From: Apostichopus japonicus
Lineage: Eukaryota > Echinodermata > Holothuroidea > Aspidochirotida > Stichopodidae
Reading direction: 5' to 3'
NCBI RefSeq assembly: GCF_037975245.1
Contig: NC_092583.1
Location: 5,801,264 to 5,865,263 of the forward strand
DNA length: 64,000 nucleotides
Below the pieces are notes generated by a model. The model did not search any database and was not told the origin of the DNA. It worked only from the letters and a program-made list of their open reading frames with translations. The position numbers were made by a program, and so were the translations under genes. Positions 28,225 to 40,734 of this stretch are shown here, piece after piece (position 1 is the first letter of the stretch; every line of letters starts with the position of its first letter).

Positions 28225-31200
28225 ATGGCCAATTATTTTGCTCAAAGTAATGATGCACAAGTAAGTGCAAACTTCCCAAGTTAAAAAGCAACATTGGAGT
28301 AGTTTTTAGTTATGATTTCTTTATGTTATGTTCTGTCTGGTAATGTTCTACAGTAATTCTAGAGAAGTTACCAAAGTACCGTTAGGTACCTGAACCTCCC
28401 CCCCCCCCTTCTCCTTCATATCTCTACTTTCATTAATTCTTTAAAGTGCATTGAATGTCATTTATATTCAAATGAATTGAGGAGTATTTGTTTCTCTTTA
28501 GCAGCTAGAAAATGAGGAAGAAGCTACAGACAGTGATGTCAGAGATAATTCTGTAGTACCCGTAAGTTTTTGTTGCACTTGTTTTCCATTCTGTTGTTTC
28601 GGACAAACTTGATTATAAGTGTAAGTAATAGACATTAATGGATAGGGTGGCACCTGTACATTAGCTCTTTTTACCACACAGAAAAGTGATGCTCTGAAAG
28701 GCCTTTCTCTGGAGAGTTAAGACTGTATTTCTTTGGAGGTGTGTGTGTGGGGGGGGGAGGGGGGATAGCATGGGATTGGCTGGTGATCAGTTTGTTCATG
28801 GCTGAGTGCCTGAATTTCTTGCTGGTTCACCAGTCAAAAGTTGGCTGACTGCTGGTTTAAGTACACTGGTTTGAAACCACAAATCTATTTCATATAATAC
28901 ACTTATATTTAGTGTTGCCCTTTATTTCAAATACTCTTTCATTATACATTATTCAAATCTACAAAATGCAATTTCTTCTAGGCAGTAACCAATGACAGTT
29001 CCAGCCTGGAAAACATGTCCTTTTGTGGCCTTTTGAAGGTAATCTTTCTGCTTTGTTGATAATCTAAGAAAGATTCATCAATAGAAATTAAAGCTGTGTA
29101 AAACAGAGCAATATAATCATGCTCATCTAATTAATACTGCAGTTCGTTTAACAGCCTTTACTGTACATTAACTTTGACAAAGTCTTGCTTTTATTTTACA
29201 GTATTGATTGATTGTTTACTTGGTTGATTAGTTGGTTATGTTTGATTATTTGAATATCTATTTTTATTGCAACCCCATTAAAAAAAAAACATTTAATAAA
29301 ATGGATAAATCTGGACTATGTCAATGTATTAAAACTATAAGATATCTCTTTGCAATTGCAAAGCAAGAAAGCAAATTGAAAAAGCTTGTGTCAATGGAGC
29401 AATAGGATCTATGGTACATGACCCTGACCTGCTAGGATCATCTGAAATAAACTTAATGTTGACATTGTAATAATGTGTCAGAACTCATACATGCTTGCTT
29501 CATATTTTATTCCATACAGATAGCAATTATCCCCTACTCATAACTTAAACCTAAACCAGTCCCATGATGAAATGTTGAAAGGAATAATATATATATCCTA
29601 AAGTATTCACTAGAAAGCGGACAAGTCAATACCAAATAAATTGGAAAAAAGGCAAAAAGAGTACTGCATAGAATCCAATATTAAAGCACTATAGTGAGGT
29701 TGATCTGTATACATCTTATTGCCATTTATGCATTTGGGATTTCTAGTGGGTAAACTTCATGTTCATAGTGTATATCTGATATCTGTAAATGTTTGTTCAT
29801 TCATTCAATAACTTTTAGAAATTGTGTTTGCCCAGTTAGAATACTCACTCCACCCCTGTAAAATCACATTGAGAGTTGCTTCCAATGTTGATTGCCTAAT
29901 TTTGTTACTGCAGGCAATACTGCATGTGCAGAGGTTAACTTTGACCCCTTTTTACCCTGTTTGTAATGGGAGAACCATTGGGGCTGTGAAAACTTATCCC
30001 TTGGCTTCTGTTTTGCAACAAATGGCAAGGGGAGGGGGATACCTTGTCATTCATTGCTCTGTACATTAAGGTCAAAAGTAGCAGTGCTGGACATTTCACT
30101 ATTAATATAGCATACTTAATAATGTTTCCTCACTCCAAAACATCTCCCCCTTTCTCTTCAATCTCGACCCTACCCCTCCTCTAAACCTGTTATGCAGACC
30201 CAATGCAAGATCACATTGAAAGTTTCCTCCCTTTTAGATTGCCTTATTATGTTATTGATAACTTTCAATTTATGAAGAGGTAAACATAGACCCCAATTAT
30301 CCATATTTGCAATGGGCCACAGGGATTTATTGTGGGCTATCAAATGTTCCCCCAGCTGGCTACCATCTGGAAGCTAAGGGTAGATTTCTTGGTGGTCCTG
30401 ATTTATCCCCCCCCCTCCCTCTTATCCTCCCCTCCTTGTGTGGCTAAACTACATGATATATCCCTATCCTACTTTTCTTCTTTTTATTATCTAACCGATT
30501 AATTTCACGGTAGTATTCTTAGATATATTTCTCTAATATACCTTTGCCTAGCCCTATATGTAATAATGTTAACCTACTCCCGAATATCTTTGTCACATTT
30601 TTCCTTTAACCTCTACCCTCACCCATTCTCCATGCCCTTGTATGCATGAAACAATGTAAAATCAAATTGAGAGGTGCTTCCTTTATTGATTGTCTAAGTT
30701 TGATAACTGCATTACTCAATGTATAGAAGTTAACATAGACCCCAATTTACACTGTTTCCAACGAAGGAGCGGAAGGGAGGGGGGTGGGGGTGATCCTTGG
30801 GGCTCTGAAGTGTACCCCCAGCTGGCTTCCATCTGGAAGCTGAGGGTAGACTTCTTGGTGGTCCTGATTATGTTTTAAGGTCTTCCCTGTGGATGCTGTG
30901 CCTCCTCTTCCCCCCCCCCCCTTGTTTGTCTAAGCTACTGGGCATATTCCTGCCCTGTTTTTTTCTACCTAAGTGATGAACAAATGTCAGCGGTATTGTT
31001 TAAAAAACTTCTGTTTTACCTTCCATCTGGAAGCTAAGGGATGACTTCTTGGGGGTCCTGATTTTATTTCTACGTTGTTGTTTTTTGGGTGGGGGGGGGG
31101 GAGGGACATTCTGCCTTTACCTACCCCTCTGGCTAAGCTAAAGGGTTTGCCACACCCTACCATTTTCTCTGCCTGACTGGTACAATCAAATGACTTTTCA

Positions 31201-34200
31201 AATTAGGTAGTAGTCCTGGGTACATATTTCATGTTGTATGTGTAGCCCCATTCCAAACTTCACCTTTCTGTTCAGAACGTCTCTACCCTGACCCCTCCTC
31301 CACCCCTAACAAAGAACCAATGCAGACTTTCATTGACATCTGCCCTCATGGAGTGCCTCATTTTGTTAGATCTGATGAAAGTCAATGTGTAAAGGTTGCA
31401 TTGACCCCATTTTACCCTATTTGCACTGGTCCCTTGTGAATCATTGGGGAGGGGGCTGGAATGTTAAACGAACCTGCTGGCTTCCATCTGGAAGCTAAGG
31501 GTATTCTTGTTGGTGGTCCTGATGTTGCTTCCAACTTCACCTGGGGATGTTCTGCCTCTGCCCCCCTACCCTTCCCCTTGCGTTTGATCCCCTTCCTTTT
31601 GATAAGCTACTGGGTATATCTCTGCCATCCTTTTCTGTTGCCTGGCTGATAAGTTAATGTCAAAGGTGGTATTCCTATAAACTTACTAATACCTTTGCCT
31701 ATATGTACTTAAGTTATCCCAACCCAAAATATTTCTCTTGATCACTCTCAATGTATAGAGGTTAAAGATGTATAGGCCCCTAACTAAATGCTATACTTGC
31801 TATATGATTTCAAACTGCACTTTTCCTGGAGGCATTACCCTCTAAACTTATCCCATAATGCTAAATAAGCAAAGAAGATGGCTGAATGTCCCAGTGAGGT
31901 AAGTTACCTTCAGGGTGGTAATATGAACAGTATGAAAATTATGACCTTATTCAATGGACCATATTTGAAAATCTTGCATATTTGGGGTCAATACAGCATA
32001 CCTTTAACATAGACCCTTTTTACCCTGTTTGCAATGGGAGAATTATTGGTAGGAGCCGGGCTGTGAAACATTTCCGTTCTGTCTTGAAGCTAAGGATGTT
32101 AGGGGGGGGGGGGGTTTGTTGGAGTTGCCTTGACCTCCATTGCTTTGGCTATCCTGTACTTTGAGGTTGAAGGTTAAGCAATATTAGTATTTCATTTATG
32201 TACTATTTTAACTCACGTTAAAGAACCCTCCCACTTTCTGTTCAATTCCTACATTTACCATCATCTACTCCTGGTATGTATTGAACCAATGCCAAATCAC
32301 ATTGAGAGGTAACTCCGTTATTTGTTTTGTTATGTTGTTACTTTTACACAAAATATTGTATACCTTGAAACTTTTGCTATAACCTGTGTAGGTTTAGTGT
32401 ACACCCCATTGAAGGGTAGGGGGAATGGTGATGGCAAAGGGGCTGTAAATTTGTATCTCTTGGCTTCCACTTCAGCTGAAGGGATGTACATACCACATGG
32501 TATATGTCCCACCTATTTTCTCTTGCTATAAGAATTTGACTCTCCTGTACAAAAAAAATGCAATGACTCTCTGTATAGTAAGCAATTACCCTGACATGTC
32601 ACACAATTGAACAGAAACATGCTGATAACAGCTAATCATATATGGTGTAAAACAGTTTTTGAATAATCTATCATTTGATTTTAAAATGTTGAATATAGGA
32701 CTTTTGACTTCATATACTATTTTAATTGTACATCATTTCATCTCATTCAGCTAGTTATGTTCAATCTTCCTGATCTTCCAAAATTATGAGGTGTTGGATA
32801 TTTGTTTTACAGATACATTCACAAACTGACTGCAACAACAAGACAGATGCAAAATATTCAGTCTCTGAATCAGATGCGGATGGTGAGTTTGACTGTTTAT
32901 CCACAAGATTGTCCTTGTAGTATGTAGAATGTAGTATCTTGTAAATTTCCAGCTAACTGCACTCTGCTTGCTTTTATGTCATCTTTATGTTACTGTACAA
33001 TAAACCACATATAAAAAAGTGAGGTATATGACTAGAACAGAACAACTGTTGAAGATATAATCTTATCTAGGTCATACTGCTGTATTGGCCCCAAATATAG
33101 CATGCTACCGCAAAAAAAAAAGTTTCCTACAATTATGTAATCCACCTGCCATGGTCGTAAAATGACCTCATTTTAACAGTTATCCTGCATTGCCTGGCTC
33201 ATATCTTTCCTTGTACCAGAATCTTTATGTATAGACACTGTCTGGTAAACTAACTGTCGACATATAATGATATCTTACCAGGCAGTGTTGACACGAAGAA
33301 CCTCACAGTGTCAACAAGCTGTGGAGGCTACTTCATAGTGACCATAGTGAAGGTGGCAGGTTGATAACAAAATTACGAAACTTTCCTAGCTATTGCATGC
33401 TATAATTGGTCACAACGCAACAGATTTTGCAATGTAGCATTTACACATACGGAAATACAAACTTTTATTACTTTGGTAATAAACTGGAAACAACAATTAA
33501 GGTTATTTAGGGACCATTTTCATCTAAAGGCTAGAGGGTTCAGTTGAAATTTAAGGCCAAAGTCTGAAAACCTCAAGTAGCAGTGGGTACATTGTTTAGA
33601 TATTAACTCTTTTTCTTTAGACATTGATCAATTTATAAAGAAAAATTCCACTCAAAAACTTGCCTGAAATCATCCTTTCATATACAAATCTAGTCAGACT
33701 ATAATCAAGCATTCACCTATCAGCATGTCCGATATGAGGAGAAGGAGCATGGGGAAATTCATCCTCATCACAGTAAGCTGGTCTACCATTAATACTCATT
33801 TACATAATGACAAGCACACAATCTGTAGGCATACATGACACTTAAAGAGGGGGTGAAATGGACAGATTTATTCAAATCATCAATTTCTATACACTCGTAG
33901 CTTTCCGATGATACACAATTTGTGTCAAACAAAGCTTGCATCCTCCAGGAATAAACAATCAAAAATTCTTGAGCAATAAAATCTTTCCAAAAAAATTGTT
34001 GTATATACAGGCAACATTTCACTGTTGCAGTGCTCTATAGAAAATGAGATTAGGTGTTTGGAGTTTTTGTTTTTACTCAAATTTATCTCGTAACTGTTAA
34101 TAATGCCGAGCCAATGTGTGGTTGCAGGCTGCTCCAACACAAGTAAAGGGCCATTCTCGGTCACGTGTGTGACGGAAAAATGGGGAGATTTGCACTTTAC

Positions 34201-37200
34201 CACTAAGTAACTACTTTTAGGTAGAGAAAGTTGGTTTGATTGTAGTACTTATGTATGCACTAGGGGACTCTTTTACAAAACCATATAGCTTAGCCAAAAT
34301 CAGAAGATTCATTAGCTGGCAGAGGTCATATAAAGGTCGGTCACGTGTGTGACTTGAAATTAAACTGGCTTTTTTGCACAAAAAAACATTGGCAAATTCC
34401 TCAGTTTCTAACAGGGCTGGGTAACCCTTATTTCCAATGCTTCTACCTTAATGTGTTTTCATTCTAACAAGACATTTCACCTAAATATTTCACTTCTTAA
34501 AATTAGCATAATACTACATAAGCTACAAAAATCTGGTCACGTGTGTGACATTGTTGGGTCACGTGTGTGACATTCTGAATTTCAGTCCATAGTACTTATG
34601 CAATTTTTGCAGTGCAAATGTTGACTCTTGAAATGACCACAGAACAGCACTGATGTTGATATTCCATAGGAATTACTTTAAAACAGTTTTACTGCCATGA
34701 TTTGGAGGGTCACGTGTGTGACATTCTGCATTTTCATGGATAAATGTCACACACGTGACCATCGGTCACGTGTGTGACGACTAATTAGAGGCTATTAAGT
34801 AATCGTAGGAATAATTATTTGGCTGGATATTTTGCAGAACTAACGGTTGCATACCAAGTGTGGACATCAAAAGGCACAGCAGTTACTTTTTATGAAAACT
34901 TTTGCGTTATTTTGGTCACGTGTGTGACATCAAAATTATGCTAAGTAGGACCCATTGTTAACAAAGAATTGAAGATCAGGAACCTCTGCTTTAGGAATGA
35001 TATAAATGAACCCATGCATAACTGTCTCCATGTGATAGTTGATAACTGAAATATTGTTTCTAGATACTTATGTAGAAAAAACAAATGTACAGTTAAAAAC
35101 TACAAATTTTGGCAAAAACTTACAATAATGCAAATTTATGCAAATTAGTATGTTATGGTTGTAATTTAAATGAAATAAATATGAAACAGAAAACTTGAGG
35201 AATCCCTCTAAAACAAAAAGTAGAACATTTGGTCCTGTTGACCACTTTAGTTTTTTCATGCCAGTTTCATTTTCCAGAGAATGGCCCTAAAGACGGATTT
35301 CACCTGTACGCTTTTGCCAAATGATGACAGAAATCGAAGAAAGTGGACATGATTTGTTCAAAACACTACACATAGACAATGTTACGAGTGCCTGTGGGCC
35401 TAAACTATTGCCAAATTACTCTGTTATGACCACAGACTAGGCATCAGTAATGCAGCAAATGACAATTTTGTTTATTGGTTACCTGGTATTTTGCACAAAA
35501 CTTAAGACCAGTTGGATTTAGAACAGTCAATACTACAGTAGATCCGCAATTCTTCTTTTGTGGTAAAACTGGCGTTGTGTTATGATTTGAACGTAACAAT
35601 TGGATGATACAACTTACACAGGCTAGCCTGTTATACAACATCTATTAGATAGGTCTAGACCCATGTTACTACTACTAGTACTATAGGGTTGCACTTGCAT
35701 TGTAAGTAACACAATTTCTAGAAGATTTGCTACTATGTTAAGTAGCAGGATCATCGACATTCGAGTAAATTTAACTCACATTATGGTCTTAATAATGATG
35801 GTTTTGTTTATGCTCAACCGTCCAATTTCAGTTCAGGATAGTCCAACCGTTCTGCTTGGGGACTTCCATCGGCAGCAACGCGTCTTGGCCATCGGGAATG
35901 TATTACAATTCTTCTGCAAGGGGCTCAATTGATAGGATAAAACACCGATATTATCTTCATCACCCTCGAAAACTATTTCCTCTTCTTCTTCCTCAAGAAA
36001 ATAATTTTTGTCAAAGCTTTTGAGTGTTCTGAGAGGTAAAGGCCCATTTCTTCGGAATCGGAAGATTCGGGAGATGATATTTTCAATTGATGAGGAGAGT
36101 GTGTTGTAGTCACCTGTACGTAGTAAACTGAATGACACCGTAACAGTAAATATCGGGGAGTCGGCTTTGGCTGAAATGGTCCCTTTACTGACGTCATATG
36201 AACTGCAGGTTTTTTTCACAAGTGTCTGCTCGGGAGTTCTCTAGGGAATACTTCAACAGCGCATTTCTGGCTTTGGCAGCTGCATTTATGGGAAGTAGTG
36301 AATGGGTGGTGTTGAAGTAATGTAGATAAATAATTCTCAGACATGAAAATCCACCACTTCATGCCCTCTTTAACTTCCAGGTTATGTCTCATACAAGAGT
36401 TGAAGTTTGGTTAAACTCATGTGTTTTTGCACTATATTGACTGAAAAAAGCTTGCTTTGCTTTTGGAAATGTCAAGAAGTAAAACCATAGTCAACCAGGA
36501 AGCTCGTAGCCCATAGTTTTTATGTCTATGTTACTTCAGATTTAAGGCAATGAAGACTCCCCCCAAACCGTGTGCAGCCATCTGAAAAAAATTAACTTTC
36601 TGTTGCTTGCAAGTGAAGTTTTGTTTGTCGCTACAAAAATGCCGACAGTAATGAAACGTGATACCGTGTTATCTTTAGCTGGACCTGAGATGTCCATCGC
36701 TGTATCGTTTATACACTTTGCCATGGGTATTGACCACAGCTGTATATACTAACTGTACACTACTGTCTAATTACCAACGGTGTGTATTTTATGGCATCGA
36801 TGTTGGTGTCTAACACTTCTGTTACACCTCATTCGAAACTAGGTCAGATAACAGGCATTAGATGTTTCTTTTTGCACGAGTCTTCACACCCTTTAATTGC
36901 CATCATAGTTTGTTTTGGGTCAGCCAGAATAAAAGTTTGAAATAGCTTAGTGTAGTAAAACAGAAATTAAGTATTTTGTTTTTCCTTTAAAATGTAAAAG
37001 CCTGTATTATTCATTCACTTCATCGTTACGTACCGTTGCTACAAAACATTGCTAATCTGTCATTCACATGTAATATTGGTTTATTGCAATGTGAAATCAA
37101 GTGGTGAAACACACACAATGGACAAGATTGGACTAACTACACTGTAAGACAAGCCTGGACTAACTACACTAAAACTCCTTGTCCCTTAAACAAGGGCGGC

Positions 37201-38318
37201 GGAAGCACTTTTAATCTGGGGGGGGGCACCAACATCAAAGGGCACTTTGCAGAAATTTGATTGGACTGATGCAGCCTTATATTTAGTACCCTTTATAACC
37301 CTTATTGTATTATCTTATTTGCGTATACACATCACTCCATCAACGCCCCCTCCCCTAAGGAAAATATGCATACTAGCACTGCAATATCCAATGTGCAAAT
37401 TGGGAACAAGGAACAAGTTTTCTTTTGAGACAAAATGAGGTGAAATCATATTAGTTGCTAATGTAGGAATCTTCCGAAATAGAGTTTATTTCTTGTTAAT
37501 ACCTTAACAAATTTTTTCCATTCGAAATAGCTTTGAGTTTGACCCACAGAAATTCATTAAAGGTCAGGGGCGTAGCCAGGATTTGCAAAGTTGTATGCAC
37601 GACTATCTGAGCGGAGCGCCACCATCGGTTGGCGCGGAGCGTACAAGAAAATTTTTGGTTTTACAAACCCCTCAGATGGCCGGAAACGGCCCTTTCCGAG
37701 TGTTCATTCTGATTCCCTGGCCTCTTGCTAACTTGAGACACCTCAATTTTTATGTAGAAAAAGGGCACTTTTTTAACCTGAGGAAAAGTGGGGGGGGGCA
37801 CATGCCACCTGTGCCCCCCAGTTCCGCCGCCCTTGCCCTTAAATCATTCTGAACCACAATATGGCTATGTTGATGAATAATCCAACCAGAGTTCATAAGT
37901 AATTTAAGCTGTTATCATGTATACCACAGGAAAATTTACACCAGAACCTGATGAAAGAAGCAACTGGAAACTGGAACTGGGAACACTTCATGAAAGTTGT
38001 AAGTCTTCATCTGAATTTATTGAAATCTATATTTCTTTTTAATTAAAGAAGACATGAATGTTGATATCAGTAATGATTGGCTCTGTATACAGTGAATGTA
38101 ATTGGGCAGTTTGTGGTGACCGTGGGTGTTACCAATGCATCTGCAACCATGGTTTAAGTGCAATTTGTCATTTCTTTTACTTCTAATTTACAGCTCATAA
38201 ACCGCTTCAGCAAACGCAAGGATGTCCACAGAGATTGTCACAGTGCCCATTCTGTTTAAAGACCTTGGCTGGATCTCAGCTTTCTCGACAAAAAGAAATT
38301 AAGAACCATTTCAATTAA
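28225..38318 (+). CDS. Gene B: six-exon small protein with a C-terminal CxxC...H motif (about 138 aa)
   Basis: Assembled from splice sites; product not recognised. Coding exons are 28225-28260, 28502-28561, 28982-29038, 32813-32882, 37930-37998 and 38194-38318. Every junction has GT and AG, and the phases (0, 0, 0, 1, 1) join without a stop until TAA at 38316. The ATG is preceded in frame by TAA at 28201. The N-terminal half is acidic and Ser-rich (NEEEATDSDVRDN, SVSESDAD). The last exon encodes CPFCLKTLAGSQ...HFN, a zinc-finger-like CxxC with one late His, so a complete C2H2 finger is not present. The exon 2 acceptor is a TAGCAG pair that could drop one Gln. Several AATAAA sites lie downstream (38900, 39405). 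It could be an independent gene, or the front of a longer one whose later exons I cannot link. Expression is inference. Confidence 0.55.
29820..32480 (+). repeat. Divergent tandem repeat of about 350-bp units, locus R2
   Basis: Landmarks recur at about 29935, 30282, 30729, 31395 and 32007: GTTAACATAGACCCC-like strings followed by TTTACCCTGTTTGCAATGGG. Each is followed by GGCTTCCATCTGGAAGCTAAGGG and then a C-rich block. The same family occurs at 41050-47530 (same strand) and 13770-15560 (inverted). Lies in gene B intron 3. Confidence 0.75.
31878..31898 (+). other. Possible alternative start exon for gene B
   Basis: ATG followed by six codons (MAECPSE) and a good donor GTAAGT in phase 0, which fits the phase-0 start of gene B exon 4 at 32813. 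No promoter evidence. Confidence 0.2.
32883..34102 (+). other. Gene B intron 4, first part; no exon supported
   Basis: AT-rich; the short open frames are not protein-like. Confidence 0.4.
34103..34210 (+). pseudogene. THAP-type zinc-finger start, truncated
   Basis: ATG at 34103 opens MPSQCVVAGCSNTSKG, the usual start of a THAP DNA-binding domain (M-P-x-C...C-x-N). In the family a loop, FP and a conserved Trp follow. Here the frame runs into the first GGTCACGTGTGTGAC motif (read SVTCVT), then EKWGDLHF, and stops at 34208 after 35 codons. The domain is incomplete: no second zinc pair is seen. THAP domains occur in cellular genes and in P-element and Kolobok transposases. The neighbouring P2X7-like frame in the opposite direction makes a transposon remnant plausible. 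Confidence 0.5.
34159..34928. promoter_or_regulatory. Cluster of eight identical GGTCACGTGTGTGAC motifs
   Basis: Exact copies start at 34159, 34339, 34535, 34557, 34708, 34764 and 34914 on the plus strand, and one inverted copy is at 34746-34760. Sequence between copies is unrelated, so this is not an ordinary tandem repeat. Each motif holds an E-box core CACGTG and is a small hairpin (GTCAC, loop GTGT, GTGAC). The 34746 and 34764 copies face each other 3 bp apart. A homotypic binding-site cluster is one reading; transposon subterminal repeats bound by a transposase is another. Confidence 0.85.
35833..36219 (-). pseudogene. Possible N-terminus of a P2X7-domain protein
   Basis: The minus-strand frame contains an acidic run (FLEEEEEEIVFEGDEDN) followed by IGVLSYQLSPL. 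That resembles the acidic start and PYQFEP-like motif I recall before the Cys-rich part of invertebrate P2X7-domain proteins. A Ser/Glu-rich stretch (SSPESSDSEE) sits in another frame upstream, suggesting a frameshift. The Cys-rich WC.CG.C core is not found. Weak on its own, but its opposition to the THAP start at 34103 repeats the convergent layout of the TTAA element. Confidence 0.3.
36220..37182. other. No gene seen (gene B intron 4)
   Basis: AT-rich sequence; paired open frames around 36542-36752 on both strands are shadows without motifs. Confidence 0.4.
37191..37835 (-). mobile_element. hAT-like MITE family M1, copy 3 (645 bp, inverted)
   Basis: The ends are CAAGGGCGGCGGAA and TTCCGCCGCCCTTG. 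The exact 8-bp duplication is CCCTTAAA at 37183-37190 and 37836-37843. The internal order is the reverse of the copies at 4148 and 16610. The inner captured segment begins CAGGGGCGTAGCCAGGATT at 37566. It lies 87 bp before gene B exon 5, inside the intron. Confidence 0.92.
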
Positions 38319-40734
38319 GAATTTTGACCAAAGGTGACCATATTTGAATATATAACATATTTGGGGCCAATAGAGCATACCTTTGATACACTGTTCATTT
38401 CTATCACTTTACCTCCATGGATTCATTAATGTGAAATTTAATTTCTTATTAGTACAACTTTCTTTTTTAATCAAAGCAAAATTGACAGTCTACTGTTAAT
38501 GTGATGCTCATTTGGATGAATCTCAAATAATAGTTAAAGTAAATTTCACATGGCTTTACTAATCAGCTTAGTTTTTCATCAATATATCATCATGATACAC
38601 TGTTGTTACACGATGCACATTACAAACATTGTACCATGGGTGATTCATTAAAATGTGTATATCTGATCATCAGGACAATCTTCCTTCTTTCAGAGCAAAA
38701 ATCATCTTTATTCTAGCTGTTCTCTTGTTGTTTTGTGTCTGTTCATTGCCAATTTTCCAAATTATTTATCAAAATGTACTTATTTTTCAACACACAATAT
38801 TCACACAACACATTTTTGTTAGAGATTTTTGTTTATTTTCCCTTCTTAATGGTTGAATCAATATGCCACATTGGAATAAGAAAAGAGACTTTAAAAAGAA
38901 ATAAAAAAGAAAAAAAGGTTTATCAAGGTGTTGAATAACAGTCAACACCAATTGACTGTTATTAGTCACAACAAGTTCAACAAGATACTTACAAGTTTAT
39001 ACAATAGAAAGCAGTAGTGGCTCCTGCTGTTTTTATCATTTAAGTCACAACAGGTTGAAACAAATTTCATTGGAATTTTCTGTATTAACGGGGAGAAACC
39101 AAATCTGTCAATTTGATAAAACCAATAATAATCGATGCCCTATTGTATGCCACTTATTTTGGCTCTCATCTCTTAATCATAAGTGTCTGCATGTGTTATG
39201 TTGAGACTCTTGTCACTGAAGCTAATTATCACCAGTATAGCTATCTTCATTCTATAAATTGAATATATTATATTATATTGAATTGTATTGAATTATTGTA
39301 ATGAAATGACGTAATGTTAATCTTCATTTTTCATTGGATCATTTTGATCTCTGGAGTTGTTTTTGCATTGTTGACTTCAATTATTCAACAAGGATTTTCC
39401 TAAAAATAAATGACATTTGCATTCAGTGTTGTAGCCTTAATTGACATAATTTTGCATGAAAAAAATCACCTAATATACTCTCATAAATAAATTATCTCAT
39501 GCATTCTGTGTTGTATCTTTGACCTCCTATGCATAAAATAACCAAGCATAGTGTCAAACATTTAAATTCTTCATTTCATGCATTTTGTGCTGTATCCACC
39601 ATATACTCCACTTAATGTTAAAGAAAAAGCACCCTGGTAAATATGCATTCTTCATTTCATGCATATGTATTGCATCTATCTTTGATCACCTTCGCATGAA
39701 AAGAAATTACCAAACCTACTGTGAAAGTCAATATTGAGAATGACTTAAATATGATATAGATAGTTCCACCATTCAGATGTAATTTGTTTATTTAAATGCA
39801 CACTGAAAGTGCCTTTATACTTGGTATGTTAAGGATCATGTATGCACTTTTAACAGTACAGTTAACAATTGAAACGGAAATAACTGTCTGAAAATTGCCC
39901 TTTAGTCATTGTTGTCTAATCATTCCCAGTAGCTGGAGTACTACTCAGTCTAGCACACATACACTAATACTTTTATGGCCTGCACTGACAATCCCATTTT
40001 CAAAGACATTCACCATTTATGAAGGACAAAAGGCATTGTAGTCAAGCCTAATAGGTCTTGCGGAGCCAGATTCGCTGATAAAACATTTTACCCTTAGGTT
40101 TGCAGGTTAAAGAAAGCAACATGAAAGCTTGAAAATAAAAGATAAAATAAAAAAAATTATATAAAAGACAGAAGGAAACAATTTAGGCTCATATTCCGCT
40201 ATTTTGTGGTACCGGTATTATAAGGTTTCAAGGCCAGAATTCTGCCTAAATTAAGCATTTCATAGTGATGCAATCCTCTGTTTCAGGTATTGTTTAAAGT
40301 GAAATGTCACAAATTGGTATTGTCCTATATGCATAATAGACCCATTCATTAATGGTTCATCCACCTGTCCTACTTTTGAATATATTTGTTAACTCACAAT
40401 TGAAATATTATGTAACATCTTGCCAGTCCAAATGCTTTGCATAAGTTTAATCCTCTTGGGATTACATAACAGAAGTAAAACCCTTTGTGTACGTTAATAA
40501 AATGTGACAATTAAAAAAGCATGTAGTATGTCTTCATTTGTGTTAGTGCTTTTGTAATCTTTTGTAGATTATGTAGGCAACCAGATGGAACAAGATGGAA
40601 AATGTAGTAATTCACTTTGCAGTTCATTTCCCAATCCTTGTCTTTTTGTACATTTACACTGGAGAGGAATGTGTTTTTTCAAAGTTTTAAACACTTCTAC
40701 TCATTTGGAACAAATAATTTGGAATGTTAGCTCA
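38319..40734 (+). other. 3' flank of gene B, including a loose 85-bp repeat
   Basis: Probably 3' untranslated and intergenic sequence. At 39405-39720 four loose units of about 80-85 bp repeat TCATGCATT.TGT.TTGTATC. AATAAA occurs at 38900 and 39405. Confidence 0.4.

Noticed and set aside
35833-36219. A confident P2X7-family gene
   Set aside because: Only the acidic start is similar; the Cys-rich core is missing, so it is reported as a weak candidate only.
33835-36900. TTAA-flanked termini around the THAP/P2X7-like region (33841 AGAGGGGGTGAAATGG and inverse near 36885)
   Set aside because: The arms agree only loosely and would need gaps; not enough to call an element boundary.
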